Part shown: piece after piece, positions 11,669 to 24,296 of the stretch
Numbering within the stretch: the stretch's first letter is position 1
Layout of the letters: each line of letters begins with the position of its first letter
Assembly (NCBI GenBank): GCA_947034885.2
Contig: OX344751.2
Span: 22,196,001-22,260,000, forward strand
DNA length: 64,000 bases
Direction: 5' to 3'
From: Thuidium tamariscinum
Taxonomy: Eukaryota > Streptophyta > Bryopsida > Hypnales > Thuidiaceae
Translations under genes and position numbers: made by a program
Notes under the pieces: model-generated
Database searches by the model: none
What the model saw: the letters and a program-made list of their open reading frames with translations, nothing else
Told to the model about the DNA's origin: nothing

Positions 11669-14033
11669 CCAATTTGCGAGTCTCCTTCTCGGATTCCACT
11701 TGCACTTCCGGTGCTTTTACCGAGTATAACTTTTTCTTTTCTGCAAGTGCATCTCATCAGAGAATCGCCCGAATTTAAAATTTCTGCTGTTGTATCGTAG
11801 GATGACTCTTTCGGATCATTGAATGCTTGGGCAGGTGTCAGTTTTAATTACAGTTTGTTTCTATGATATAGACCTTCAGGAAGTTAGTGAGATTGACTCA
11901 CATTTTCTTTAGAAACAGAGATTTGCACACTTTCAGGGACTTGTCTAAAGTACTGTAGTGTTACGACTTACGAGCCTTCCTGAGTGAGATATTTTTTTCT
12001 ACGCTTGAAGATAGATGTGAAAACCTGCTCCTTATTTTGGGAGCCTGTCTTTTGAGATCTCTGCTTTCCAATATAGGGTCTTTGATTTCATATATCAATT
12101 CGAAATTTTCAAATTTTGTCATTAACGGTAAATTATTTCTCCCAAGGCAAAAATTTAAAGCAGAAAAGAGCTCCAAATTTTTGCCCTCACAAAGACAGAA
12201 CTGAAAGAAGGCTTGTAGCACTTGCATGATGGAATTCCACTTTGCCACTCACCTAATTGAACCCTCAAATGTATACCTTTTTTTGCCAAATGTGGTGTCT
12301 TCTCCAACATTCTATAGCCTGGCTCTTGTAATTTTGCATTTTTATTTTTATTTGACACAAATAAGACGACATTTCATTGCAAAAGAAGACAAAAATATGG
12401 GCTGTCCTAGTAGGTCCAAATGTCAAGGTTTATGATTGTGCTAAATAATCAGCTAAATTGAAACAAAGCAATTTTTTCAATGTGATATTTCCCAGGGCTC
12501 AAGATAAAAGTATTAGTAGAATTGGTCAGAGGTCACCAAATAGTGGATGATAATCATTAGAAAAATAGATTATATTCATCAAAAGTGAAATAGTATGACA
12601 TATATATCTACATGAAAAATGAGGTGAAGCCACCATAATTAATCAAATAAGCAATTCTAGACATGAACTAGTGCAATGCAAAGCAAAGCAAATATTTCCT
12701 AAGGTGCAATGATAGAAATGTCAGGGTTTGCAAAAGCTTTGGTAATTTTATCACTTGCATTGAAATTATTATGAATTTTGAATGGCAAAATGTGCTTTGA
12801 ACCCACAATCAATCTTAAATTCTTCCAATTTTGATCATTCAGTCTAAACTACTTTCCTAGATTCTTCTAATTTTGATCATTTAGTTTAAACTACTTTCCC
12901 ATTCACTGCTTCCTATTTTCTTGCTCACTACTTTGGAATATGTGTCATGAACTTATTAGTCCCAACTTTGAAAAGGAGAAAAAACACATTCCACGCTTGG
13001 TTGAAAATAAATCAATTCTACAGATTGGCGATGGGGACACTGGTCTGGAATGTCCGAATGGGAGGCTTCACCTGATACATTTTGTGAGCGTTCAAAAAAA
13101 TGTAATTCCTTAGTCAGAACACTGCTAGGGCTTGACCCCAACAATTGTTAATCACAAATTGTGTTGACCTCTTTTGGATTCCCCTCTGTATTCTATAAAC
13201 CATCCTCTTTGTGCCCCTGTGTATTCTATAAACCATTCCTCTATTCCGTACTCAGCATTTGAGAATGAGAAATGTGCACTTCTGGTACATAGTGACCCAA
13301 ATATCCATAACTGAATAGTGACACAAATAAGATGCCTCAAGTCCCAATCCCAATCTTCAGAAGAAGTTTTGAATTGAAATGCCCAGTTTTGAATGCCTCA
13401 TTGAAGCTCAAATCAGTGCGATCTGAGTACACTCAAATGTGGACACTATCAACTGAACTGGAACTGTTGAAACAGTCTCTGAGAAACAGGAAGTAATTGG
13501 CACCATTGATATGATTCCACCTTTGGGAATTTTGACTCAGTTTTCTTCTATTGTCCGTATTCCTTCATCGAGGTTTTACCGTTCTTGTTAGAGCATGGAC
13601 TCGTGAATTTCGTCAGTTCCAAGTCCGATGGGTCTCTTCAAGGATGCTGGTGAGAGTTTTTAGAGAGAAATTTGAGGACTTGAATGAATCATCATTCATT
13701 CAGTTTCCCGTTGCTTGCCACTTTTACGCAATTAGCTCTGACACATTTCTTAATCATACTATTTCGGGGGGATTCATGAAAGGCGACCGCACAGCATGCG
13801 TGGAACCCGTGCAGTAGCAACTGGTCGACACGACCAGAATTCCAGGGAAGCCGGCTCTCCCAGCGACGTGCTTGCCGTGAGGGAGAGCTGATGACGGAGT
13901 GCTTCTCCCGAGTCCCGACTCAATGGGCATCCAGGCATTCTGCTCCCGACCAACTTGGTTCGGTGGAGGCATGATTTGACGATGTGTTGATACTCCGTCA
14001 GTTCGTAGTCTCTCGGATCTGGGTGGATTGGCC
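11669..14033. other. Intergenic DNA, no gene recognised
   Basis: AT-rich from about 12.0 to 13.0 kb, less so around 13.5-14.0 kb. Open frames here are short and show no domain or signal peptide. TGTATTCTATAAACCAT is repeated at 13188 and 13219, a small local duplication. Confidence 0.55.
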
Positions 14034-14235
14034 CCCTCGCTCGGCCTTACCATGTTTTACCAGAGGTGCGATCAAAACAAAAAGCCCCCTAGTTTGGGCC
14101 GTGATCACCCCTACTTTCACCACCCCCTAACTAATTTGTGGTCTCTGATTGCAAATATGAATTCAAAATTTGCAAAAAAAAATTTACGTGAAAAATAAAA
14201 AATTACAGCGTTTTACCCAAGTGGCCGAGCGAGGG
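14034..14235. repeat. Short inverted-repeat element
   Basis: CCCTCGCTCGGCC at 14034-14046 is mirrored by GGCCGAGCGAGGG at 14223-14235, about 200 bp end to end. It may be a small MITE; no target-site duplication is obvious. Confidence 0.5.
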
Positions 14236-14444
14236 ATCAGTTCTCCCTGCCCGTCTCTCGTGGGCGCCAAGTGAACCCATTCGTGTTAATTACTACATCT
14301 GTAAAACACAAAGGAAATATAGGTCTTTTTCAAAATCAGAGGGAGTAGTAGTCATCAGTTGTTAATTGCAATAAAAGGCTCATCTTTTCTAGTCCAAAGA
14401 GCAATAATGAAGAAACACCATTAGTGGTGATGGTTTAGATACTA

Positions 14445-14810
14445 GGGGGTGTCACGGCACTTCCAAAGTCCTCATAATTCTTCGAAAAAGAGTACGTGGT
14501 GCACTGGGAGCAAAAGGTGGACCCAAAATTCTCAGAGAAAACGGAGTGCCGTTTCTTCTCCTCCACGGGTGAAGAAACAGCGTTTTTGAAATCTTTTTTG
14601 AAGAATTTCTTGAAGCCCTCGACTTGGCGCAAATATCGAAGCTCCCAACCCAGCTATGCAAGCCAGAAATTCTTGTGGAATCGTTGCGAACAGCAGAAAG
14701 GGGTGTCACGACTCCTCCATTCTACGACAGTTTTCATTGGCTCTCGAAAAATCTCACCAACTTGGGTTTCCCTGAGAAATTGAGTTTCTTTGACGAGCCG
14801 TGACACCCCC
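14445..14810. mobile_element. MITE with GGGGGTGTCACGGC termini and 5-bp TSD
   Basis: The 14-bp termini GGGGGTGTCACGGC and GCCGTGACACCCCC are perfect inverted repeats. TACTA flanks both sides (14440-14444 and 14811-14815). Length 366 bp. A GGGGTGTCACGAC copy of the terminus also occurs internally near 14700. Open frames inside are not recognisable as proteins. Superfamily uncertain. Confidence 0.82.
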
Positions 14811-14820
14811 TACTAATTAA

Positions 14821-14959
14821 GGGATGTTTCACACTGTGGCCATCCAAGTCGAGAGGCCATCGATTCTACCAATTAGATTTTAGAAACCATGATTTCTACC
14901 AATCAAATTTGAGAAAACCATCGCCTCTCAACTTGGACGGCTGTAATGTGAAATGCCCC
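14821..14959. mobile_element. Small Tourist-like MITE (TSD TAA)
   Basis: The 139-bp element has imperfect inverted ends: GGGATGTTTCACA...CCATCCAAG on the left and CTTGGACGG...TGTGAAATGCCCC on the right. TAA occurs on both sides. A 3-bp TAA duplication with G-rich ends fits PIF/Harbinger (Tourist) MITEs. Confidence 0.75.
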
Positions 14960-14962
14960 TAA

Positions 14963-16264
14963 GTTCAACTTTAGGATTTTTTGCATGAAATTCAACTTTA
15001 GGATCTTACCCTAGACTAGATCTAGAATGTGTGAAAAAATTTCAAACACTTTGGTAATGTAAAGTGTAGGGTACTATATCAAAATGATTATTTGGTATAA
15101 TCCATTTTTGCCTCTCACAAGCACATACTATTATATAATTAAATATGGCATATAATGAAATTTTCAAAAAATTATAACATGGCGTAATTGAATAGTGTAG
15201 AAAATATTAATGAAAATAATTTGAATCCTAAGAAAAAAATTGAGGAAAAATAAAAAATGATAAAAAAATATACATACTAAGATAATTGCTTTGAAAGATT
15301 ACAATTTCTATTTGTAAAAAATTTGCTCAAAAATTCCATTTCCATTTGGAAGAAATTGCATTAATATTGCTCTAATTTACACTCTATCTACACTCCATGT
15401 CATTTAGCTTGAAGATAATGGTTTTAGATATTTCACCTTAAATTAAGCACCACCAAATCCTTAAGCAAATCATTCTTTTTTTTATCTTGCCCAATAGTCT
15501 AGTTTTCCTAATCACCACATGTTTCATGCCCCCCCCTCCAATTTTAGGCCTTTAAAAAAAAATCTAAGCCAAATTGATGAGATTCTCAAGCCATTCATTG
15601 TCATTGTGAATCACTGTTCAATTAGGATGGATGGTTATCGTGTTTGTTGTGGACTTGCTACTAAACGTCATGCAAGATTTAGTAAAGCCCTCAATATCAC
15701 AATATGACATTAATGTGATGAAAAAAGGCAACATAGCCTATTTGTATTTTCTCTAATCCACCCTCCCTATCTCATTGGACAGGAGCCGTTGGATTTGAAA
15801 TCAAAAAAATCCCACCTCCCTTCAAGATTAATCAACAATCGTCGGATACGCATATTGATTACAGATACGGATATTGGAAACAAATATTTGATAGAGATAT
15901 CGAGTACGGGTATTGGATATGGGTACTGAAACTGAATACAAATATAGATACTAATACAAATATGATAATGCAAACATGAATGTCATTTATCCCATATTGA
16001 TTATATGGAGGCCCACCCTCCCAAAATTATAAGAGAGGGTGGGGGTGAGGGGGTATGCAAAATTAATAAAAAAATTTAATATTTAAATTTTCATATTTAA
16101 ACCAGATTGGGTGGGTGTGGGGTGGATGTGAAAATAATTAAAATTTAAAATTTTTTGAACTTATTGTGACAGTTTTGTCACAATCAGTTCAAAAGAGGCA
16201 GTTACTGCCTCAAATATCACAATGAGCAATGAGTATCATAGTAAAGTTTTGATGCCTATGCTAA
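14963..16264. other. AT-rich intergenic DNA with simple repeats
   Basis: No gene. Degenerate GATACGGATATTGG-like units occur at about 15842-15960, and G/C-rich strand-biased runs (GGGTGGGGGTGAGGGGG) at about 16036. Confidence 0.55.
16154..16193. repeat. Near-perfect hairpin
   Basis: TTTGAACTTATTGTGACA and TGTCACAATCAGTTCAAA are inverted repeats with one mismatch, separated by 4 nt. It could be a solo footprint or a short MITE end. No flanking gene to regulate. Confidence 0.7.
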
Positions 16265-16976
16265 CCCCTAAAGGTTTTTGACTATGTTTTCATCAAAATT
16301 ACTCCAAAATTGTCATTTCTAGGACAACTACCAAATTTCATAAAAAAACATTTTTGGAATAATGTTATTGTAGGATCTTTCAATGCACTAGTTTGAGAAG
16401 ATGTAGAAAAAAACTTTAGAAATTTTTGCCATGTAGATTGCAAGTTATTAGTATTTGAAGTTACAAAAATCTTTTTCTTACCACTGCAAAAATCCATGTA
16501 GCTGCACTTTAGAAGGCCACATTTGTATGAAATTATGTTTAAAATGGTTTTTACTCTTTGAATTCACTCTTCAATTCAAGTTGGCTACATATTTAAAGAA
16601 TTTCAAATCATTTGGAATTGTACAACATGTACAAAAAAAAAGTGAGTAGAAAGAAGTAGAGAATGATTCAAAATATTAAATTGTTAACAATTTATTTATA
16701 GAATTGAAAAATGCCAATTCCAATGGTTCAAATGTTGTATTAAACAATCTATACCCAATGTTTTTATTTTTTTTCAAAATTATTGAAAATTGAATAAAAT
16801 AAAGGAGTTCAAAGTTTATTTTAGAGTAGAGAATCCATTACTACTCGCAAACTAAGATTCTTCATAACTTTTGACTCATTAATCCAAATGGAATGATTAA
16901 AAGCTTTCCACATTTATACACTATAAGAAACTTGCATTTTAGATGACAGATTTTAGGTGACATCCAATGTAGCAAT

Positions 16977-17056
16977 CCGTGTTTTTATGTTCAAACTAAT
17001 GTCCGCCATAACGTCCTGATGTTATGGCGGACATTAATTTGGACATAAAAACACGG
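16977..17056. repeat. Internal hairpin of the CACTA MITE
   Basis: CCGTGTTTTTATGTTC and its inverse GGACATAAAAACACGG bracket TGTCCGCCATAAC/GTTATGGCGGACA. The arms are about 36 nt around a very short loop. Confidence 0.8.
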
Positions 17057-17783
17057 GTTAGGGGAAGACACTTCCCATTTTTTAATAACCTACATGCGGC
17101 GGAAGATTGGGTACATTTAAATAATCCTGGGTAAAATTATAAGAAATTTATATATAAAATAGGGGACATTAAAAAGGCAAAGTGTTTTAAAAATAAAATA
17201 GGGATGATAATATGGCTGATTTTTCCGCTTTATAGTAAAATAGGGGCTCTTTTAATGTTGCCAAGTAATGATTACAAGTAATTGATAGCCCCCCTAAAAA
17301 TACCCCACCGCCGCACGTGGGTCCCTCAAATACACAAGAAGTGTCCTCCCCGGGAACACGGGTTGTCGGGTTGCTACATTGGATGTCACCTAAAATCTGT
17401 CATCTAGGAGTTGAGGGATGGGACTATGGGAGTGATTTGAGCGGGGAATGTAAAAACCCCATCTAATTTGCAAATCTCTTGGAGTGTTGTGGCTTCCCAT
17501 GTTGGCGATATTGGCGGATTCTGCGTTGAATCCCTACTAAATCTCGAGTTTCACGGTTCTTTCGGGGGCATACGTTAAGCTTTATTTCAGCATCAAAGAC
17601 AGGGCATTGGTTTTTGGTGTAGAGGACAGAGTGAGGCGCGATGCAGATCGCACCGCTTCATTGCCCACTTGCTGGACTTGATATTGTTTTGCATGACCAG
17701 AGTTTAGAATCCTAGAGTTACTTGAAAACAAACAATTATGACTACGAAGAGAGTGCTGGGCAAACTCTCGATCCGAAGTCTTT

Positions 17784-20700
17784 ATGAAAGTTCGCATTCT
17801 ATGTTACAATGTTAGGGGGCTCAATGAACCAGCAGCTATTGACATTTGTCAACCTACGGCATTACATTCATAAAAACCCTGTAGATTTCCTCTTCCTACA
17901 GGAACATAAATTGAGAGGTGATGGAGCTATTAGTTTGGGTAGAAAGTTGTGGCGCCAAGCTACTACATATTGCTTAGAAGCTGATCCAGGATATACACCA
18001 GATGGCAATAATGCAGGCAAAGGGGGAGTTGCTTCTATCATTTCTCCGAAGCGGGCTAAATTGATTTTTCAACAAGGTTCTCTATGTGGGGAGAGAGTAC
18101 ACTGGTTTATAATCAAATGGCTTCCTGGTGACAACTTAGGGTTTATAAATGTCTATGCCCCCTATACACCCCAAGCTAGAAGAGTCATGTGGAAGACTAT
18201 GATTCGGGAACTACCTTCCTCTTGCAATTGGATTCTTCTTGGAGACTTTAATATGGTCGAAAGGAGAAGTGACAAGTCTAGCATTTGTGGAAGAATTTTG
18301 ACCACAAATGAGAGAGCCCTCTTTAATAGACTAGCTTAAAGATACTATCGAGGTCCTAGAATCTCCTCTCTCATCAGGGTCTCTTTCTTTTTCATGGGAC
18401 AATGCAAGACATGATAACTCACGCATTATGGCACGCCTAGACAAGATATACACTTTTCCAGTCTGAGACAGAAACTTGGGAAAAATAATAGAGTACAAAA
18501 TCCGAGGAGATCACACACGATCTGATCATTGCCCAGTTTCCTTAGTATTAGAGCTAGGTTAGCCTCTCCCCCGCTCGAGCAGATGGATTATGTCTTCTCA
18601 ATATTTTGATGATGCAGAAGTGGATATATGTCGAATCTGGGAAGCGGCACTAAGAAGAGAGGCCTTTTTTACTAAATTGAAGCGCATCACTAGATTCTAT
18701 AGAGGATATTGTATCAAGAAGTCTCATGCCTTCAAAGAAAGTGAAAAGGCCTTAATCTCTAGCCTTGAACTTAAAACTAGAGAGCTCCAAGATCATCCTC
18801 ACTCCACACAATTGCAAGATGAGGTGAAGTCTTTGAGAGCAAACCTTGTGGAGTTAGAAGATCAAAAAATTGAAGGCCAGAAAGTTCAATGTCATGCTCG
18901 ATGGAGATTATTTGGGGACAAGCTCTCATCAAAATTCTTCAAGACTATTCGGGAGTCTCCAACCTCAACATCTATCATTGAACTCAGAGATGAACAAGGA
19001 AATCTAAAACAAGATCGCAGTGACCTCGATAGTATATGCATTGAATTCTATACAAGATTCTATTCTTAGGCACCTAGAAATCAAGAGGCAATTGAGGCTA
19101 GTGATGCTATACTAGCTTGTGTTGCTAGCAAATTTTCAATTGACATGACCCGCCAACTTGACTACCCGCTAACTGAAGAGGAGCTTCACCATGCTTTACT
19201 ACAGATGGCAAAAGGAAAAAAGTCCAGGTCCAGATGGCATCACAACAGAATTTTATTGTAAGTTTTGGTACTTTATTGGGAGAGAATTCTCTGCTACGAT
19301 TTTATCATCTATTTCCAAAGGGCAACTCCCTCTTGGTATGACATCCGGTACTATTGCCTTGCTCCACAAGACAGGTGACACTGTTGACCTTTCTAATTGG
19401 AGACCTATTACCTTATTGAATGTATCTTATAAAATCGTTGCAAAAGCTCTCCAAATTAGACTTCAAAATCTACTAAGAGATGTGATTAGTTTGGATCAAT
19501 CTGCATTTCTTCCACGACGCCACATTCTTAGTAATATTCTCTTGCAATATGAAATCGTTGCTTGGGTTCAAGAGTCTAATCAAGACCTCGTCTTCATGAA
19601 GTTGGACTTTACTAAGGCTTATGATGTTGTGTCCTGGGATTTTCTATTCCGTGTAATGGGAAAATTAGACATCCCAGAGTTTTTCTCGCGTTTGGTTCTT
19701 ATGCTCCTATAGGATGCCTCTGCAACTCTCTTACTTAACGGGATAGCCACTTCCCCATTTAATATTCAATGCAGGGTTCGACAAGGATGTCCTTTGGCCC
19801 CATATCTCTTTCTAATTGTAGGCGAAGCCTTGAATTTAGCTACAGCAGAGGAGCAACAACAAAATCGAATTCATGGCATACAATTACTAGATAGCGATCA
19901 CCAACAATTCATATCACAATAAGCAGACGATACAAACTTTTCGATAATAGGCAAAGAGGAGGACCTTCGAAACACTATTTCTTTGATACAATGTTTTGGA
20001 TTGGTAACTGGCTTAGTCATTAATTGGTCAAAAAGCATCGCCTGCTAGTTTTCAAAATTATTGCTACCAGACTGGATCAATAACTTCAATTTGACATAGG
20101 CTCTTCCAAATTCTCTCTCTAAATTACTAGGGGCACCATTTGGAGTTACATTAGAGACACCAGACGTGGATGATTTTCTCAAGCAGAAGGTTAATAAAAA
20201 ATTGACTTATTGGTCTTCTCAACACCTATTTCTGGCAAGGCGGGTTACCATTATCAATGCTATTTTATTATCAACCTTATATTATTTCATTGCCATTTGG
20301 TGCGGCTCAATTCAAGCCATTCGTTCAATTCAAGGTAGTTTTCGCAACTATCTTTGGAGTGGAACAGAGTCTACAACACAAACTAGAGTTAGCTATGATG
20401 ATTGTTGCCTCCCTAAAGAAATCGGTGGTCTCAAGTTGCTCGACCCAGAGATCTCATTAACAGCCCTACTTGCTAAATGGATCATTTTTGCTATTGAACC
20501 AGGTATATCTAATCTCAAAATCCTACTTAGATATAGGATTTTTCGAATGAAGCCCAATCCTAAAGAAGGATATTGATTCCCATCCGAGGCATGGCTTATG
20601 GTGAACAACCCTTCTGTAACGCGTGGCTCCAAGACCTAGAACCGCATCCCCTCAGCATGGAAGCGTTTTACTAAGTATATACAACTTTCTCCACTAGCCA

Positions 20701-22685
20701 ATTCTGATGAAGTTCTCACAACAAGCCTATGGTGGTCTACATCATTTATAGGGTCCAACTTTGATTTCTCCATAGCTCGAGCAAGGGAGTTGGCTAGAAA
20801 CGGTTTACGAACTATCAATGATTTATGGGATGAGCAAATTCGTGCCTTCAAGTCATGGATTGATATTTCTACTCCCTTCTCATTACATGATGACGAACAA
20901 GGCAAATGGGCTTTGTTGATATCCAAAATTCCTATGGAATGGTTGCTTATGTTGACTCAAGCCTCCTCCAACCTACACGAAGGAAATTGGCTTGGTATCT
21001 TTGATACCCAACATGACCCAACCCCTCTTATTGTGTGGAAATCCATCAGCCAAGACAATGGGATTGTCAATTTGCGATGCTAGAATTTCAACTTATCTAC
21101 CCACATAGACAAAGCAATTATCGAACCATTATCAAGGCGCTTAATCCACCTTCCCAATACCAATAACCCCTCCTTGTATACAGGTTTTGTAAACATGGTT
21201 CGGGTCATCGAGATTCGAAAAGGTAGAAAGTCATCTCTTGACCTCTTCTACATAGGAAGACTCCAAACCCTCACTTATAACCTTGGTAGATGGCATTGGA
21301 GTAATGGAATTCATTTATTATCATACTCTACAACATGTGGCCACAAATTATTTACACAACATCATAGACTTCAACATTTGATCCATTCAAAGTGGCCCGG
21401 TACACTACCTTTGTCCTTTACACCTGATTGGAAAGAAGTTTGGCTTAGGGTGATTGCAAGAAACACTTGTCCTTTTTTTTGTCCCCTTGACCCTTAGGAG
21501 GTAGTTTTTTGCTCATAACTTTTGCATCTTTTTTTCATTTGACTTAAAACTTCAAATTAAGGTGCCTACAAAAGCTTTACATTTTGTATAATTTTTTCAA
21601 TTTTTTCAAAATTATTTTACTATTTTTAAACTGCCCCCGATTGGGTGTCTATATTGGCCATTTTGGGGGTTTTAGTCCTATTTTTTACCCAAAAATGCAA
21701 ATTTTGAGCTGGAAATTGGCATGAGGGACCTCACCTAAAGTTACACAAGACCACAAAGAGATTTTTGAAAATACTGTACTGCTCAACCTCCACATGTCAT
21801 CAAAGTGGATGACTTTGCGCAAGTGTAGAGAATAGAATTAATTTTTTTCAAAGATGAAATTTGTTGGAAAAGAAAGACCTTTACTTGGAAAAAAAAGGAT
21901 TTTTCATTTTCATTTTTTGAATTTTTTTACTATTTTTACCAAATTAGTGAAAAAAGAGCTATTTTCATTGTATTTTCCAATGTCTATAACATTTAGAGAA
22001 AAAATTTCTTAGGTCTGAATTTCAAGAGACATAATATTCTCATTGCTCTTCAAATTATACATATTTTTTTCAATTTAAAAAAAATTTATTTCAAAGGGTC
22101 ACAGGACTCACAAGATTCACTGATTTTGAGCCATTTTGAGCCAAAACCGGTAAGTGTTTCTTGCAATGAACCCTTAAAACTATTTCTCAAAAAGAGGCCG
22201 CTTTTATGTGGTCTGTTTGGCACAATTCTGTTGTTGTTCATTCATGGCAAGCTCACATCAATCCTACTATAGACACGCGATGCAACTGTTGTTCCTTAGG
22301 GGTCGAAGAAACACCAATTCATAGGTTCTATGAATGCCAGTGCGCCCAAGATGTATGGGAATATGCACAATCCATTCTTCACCATCTTAGCGGAACTCCA
22401 CCAGTGTTAGGACCCCATACCCGCTTCCATGCTACAAAATGCATCTTTGGCTCTACTCTTCCTCATAGATTTATGTGGATTAAAACCATTTGGTCTATCC
22501 TACATGGTGCGTCATTATGGCTAATCTGGATTGCTAGAAACACTAAGGTTTTTAGTCACATCCAATGGCCTCTAGACTATCTCCACCAAGCTCTTTGGGG
22601 AACCCTTCTTGATGTAGGTCGTGCTACCTTAATGAAGACCCGCAAAGCAGTTAAACTTTGGCCTCATCAAGCTCCTTCTCTTTGA
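17784..22685 (+). pseudogene. LINE ORF2 (endonuclease / reverse transcriptase), broken
   Basis: Begins MKVRILCYNVRGLNEPAA at 17784, with a frameshift near 17844. The APE-type endonuclease shows FLFLQEHK, LLGDFNMVERR and SDHCPVSL. The RT follows (about 19200-20450) with SPGPDGITTEFYCKFW, NWRPITLLN, LDQSAFLP, DFTKAYDVVSWDFL and RQGCPLAPYLF. The catalytic YADD is lost: Tyr is replaced by stop TAA at 19920-19922, just before ADD. Further stops lie near 18340, 19068, 19711 and 20048. The C-terminal zf-RVT domain (CNCC...H..C, about 22220-22400) is readable only after removing the insertion at 21448-22172. Non-functional copy. Confidence 0.92.
21448..22172. mobile_element. Family F element copy 2, inserted in the LINE (TSD CTTA)
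   Basis: GGGTGATTGCAAGAAACACT at the left, GTGTTTCTTGCAATGAACC at the right, CTTA duplicated at 21444-21447 and 22173-22176. Length 725 bp. Removing the element and one CTTA restores the LINE frame EVWLKTISQKEAAFMWSVWH, which proves both boundaries and TSD length. Confidence 0.92.
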
Positions 22686-23228
22686 GAGAATTTTGACAAA
22701 TGTTGGCTTGAGTCCCCAATGTTGGCTTCTAGGCAGGGTGACCAAATTTATTGGAGTAGTAAAGGCCCTAGTCTTTGTTTATTTAATTAGCATTCTTTTT
22801 TTTTTTTTTTTTCTCTGGTTCTTGGTTCTCTGTCCAGCCTTTTGGCTTGGCCGGTTTTGTATCTTGTTTCTTGTTTAATGCAACGGGGTCTCCCCATTTG
22901 TTCAAAAAAAAAATTTCATCTAAAACGCAAGTTTCTTATAGTAATATAAATCTATAAAATCAATTTCAAATTTATGTTTTCAAATAAAGTGATTTTTCCT
23001 AACCTGCCCAAACTGCCCAAGTGCATGAGTTGAGAAACAAACAACATATCATGCTGTAACTTTTCAACTATGTAGTCAAAAGTCACGAAAATTGTTGGGC
23101 TTTAAAAACACTCCTTGTCTAGACCTTCTATGAAAGTTTGGTTCCAAAATATGGAAGTCTCTAGTGACACGTACTTGTCCAAAATCGCTATATTGCCAGA
23201 AAAGACACTTTGATCCTTTAGGGGTTAA

Positions 23229-23954
23229 AGGCAATGAAATATTCTAAATCTCATGAAAGGTGTTTACAAAAAACACCTATTATATTTTGGATCACAGATT
23301 GGATGCAGAAGTTGTTTTATGACACAAGTATTGTGAAAATGATTGAATGAATGTGAAATGTAGAATGAAGATTCTTCAAGCATGAAAGATTTTACGTGAA
23401 TTTTTACAAAATTTTCAAAAATGATAAAGTAGGGGGGATTGGATTTTGAACATATGTCACAAATGCATTTTTGGTGGTTTTTAGTACTATTGAATACCTT
23501 TTTTGAATAATAACATTATAAAGTTAGGTAGACCAGGTTCGATTAATAGAAATAAACTTTCTCAAGGGAAGGATTTTCAAAATACTATTCCAAGTGTGTT
23601 TTATATTGGCCTAAAGTGTGCATTATTTAGGTTGAATTTATATTGAATTAAATTTTGTTTTTAGTTTTAGCTTTCATATTTTATCTTTGCTTTTAGCTGG
23701 CAACAGTGGTCATTTTTCAAATGAATTTTCTAATTTTTATAAATAGAAATGTAGAGGTCTCATTTTTTAGTGTGATTGTAGCATGTGGCTAAAAATAATA
23801 TTTCAAGGTATACAAAAAGACTCAATAGTACTACTAGGGACCTATATTCAGTATAGTATAGTGCCTTCAATTTGTTAATGAAAACTTTTTTTAAGGCAAA
23901 ATTAAGTATTACAATTCATCCTTGCCATTCACTAATGAACATTATAAGTTGTTT
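23229..23954. other. Intergenic, with a family F fragment
   Basis: Around 23420-23620 sequence such as GGTGGTTTTTAGTACTATTG resembles the interior of family F copies near 3700 and 39110. No gene. Confidence 0.45.
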
Positions 23955-24293
23955 TACTAGAAAAAAACTACGTTATATTTAACAAAAATTGTGTTGTAGT
24001 CAACATAAACGTGTGGAGTAGATTGTGTTGAAGTCTCCTTTTGTTATGCAGAATTTTTCATTGCAATACAAAATTCTGCATTATACTTGTTTAATTTTGT
24101 GTTTTACTTGTTCAATTTTGTGTTGAAACATTGGAATGCAGAATTTTGTGTTATGAAGGGAGAATTCAACACAATCCACTCCACACGTTTTGTTGAATGC
24201 AACACAGTTACAACACAATCTTTGTTAAGTAAAATGCAAATTTGACAAGTTTAATGCAATTTTTGGCATGAATAGTGCAGTTTTCTTCTAGTG
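23955..24293. mobile_element. CACTA-like MITE, 339 bp (TSD TTT)
   Basis: Starts TACTAGAAAAAAACTACG and ends GCAGTTTTCTTCTAGTG. TTT lies on both sides (23952-23954 and 24294-24296). The interior is a long imperfect inverted repeat (AACGTGTGGAGTAGATTGTG against CACAATCCACTCCACACGTT). A second CACTA family, distinct from the one at 16919. Confidence 0.75.
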
Positions 24294-24296
24294 TTT

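Larger units (their letters stand above)
17407..22913 (+). mobile_element. L1-type LINE, 3'-complete, target duplication TCATCTA
   Basis: Flanked by TCATCTA (17400-17406 and 22916-22922) and ending TTGTTCAAAAAAAAAA. Without the family F insertion it is about 4.8 kb. It carries endonuclease, reverse transcriptase and zf-RVT segments on the plus strand. Only about 375 bp precede the endonuclease start, so ORF1 is missing or the copy is 5' truncated. A 3'-tail fragment of the same family sits at 48080-48134. Confidence 0.9.
16919..22943. mobile_element. CACTA (En/Spm) MITE, 509 bp, split by a LINE
   Basis: Begins CACTATAAGAAACTTGC and ends GCAAGTTTCTTATAGTA, with ATA on both sides (16916-16918 and 22944-22946). 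When the LINE at 17407-22913 and one copy of its target duplication are removed, the right terminus reads as the inverse of the left for about 57 bp with only two differences, one being the first base. Host family E sequence flanking it matches the uninterrupted copy near 33100-33170, an empty site. CACTA termini and a 3-bp TSD are diagnostic. Confidence 0.9.
16265..23224. mobile_element. Family E element copy 1 (TTAA-type), split by nested insertions
   Basis: Left end CCCCTAAAGG preceded by CTAA, right end CTTTAGGGG followed by TTAA. Without the insertion at 16919-22943 it is about 930 bp, close to the 925 bp of copy 2 (32853-33777). It matches copy 2 in inverse orientation (TGACTATGTTTTCATC near the left end; TTTTGACTACATAGTTG near the right). 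TTAA target sites and CCC-starting termini are typical of piggyBac-like elements. That assignment is inference; no transposase is present. Confidence 0.8.
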
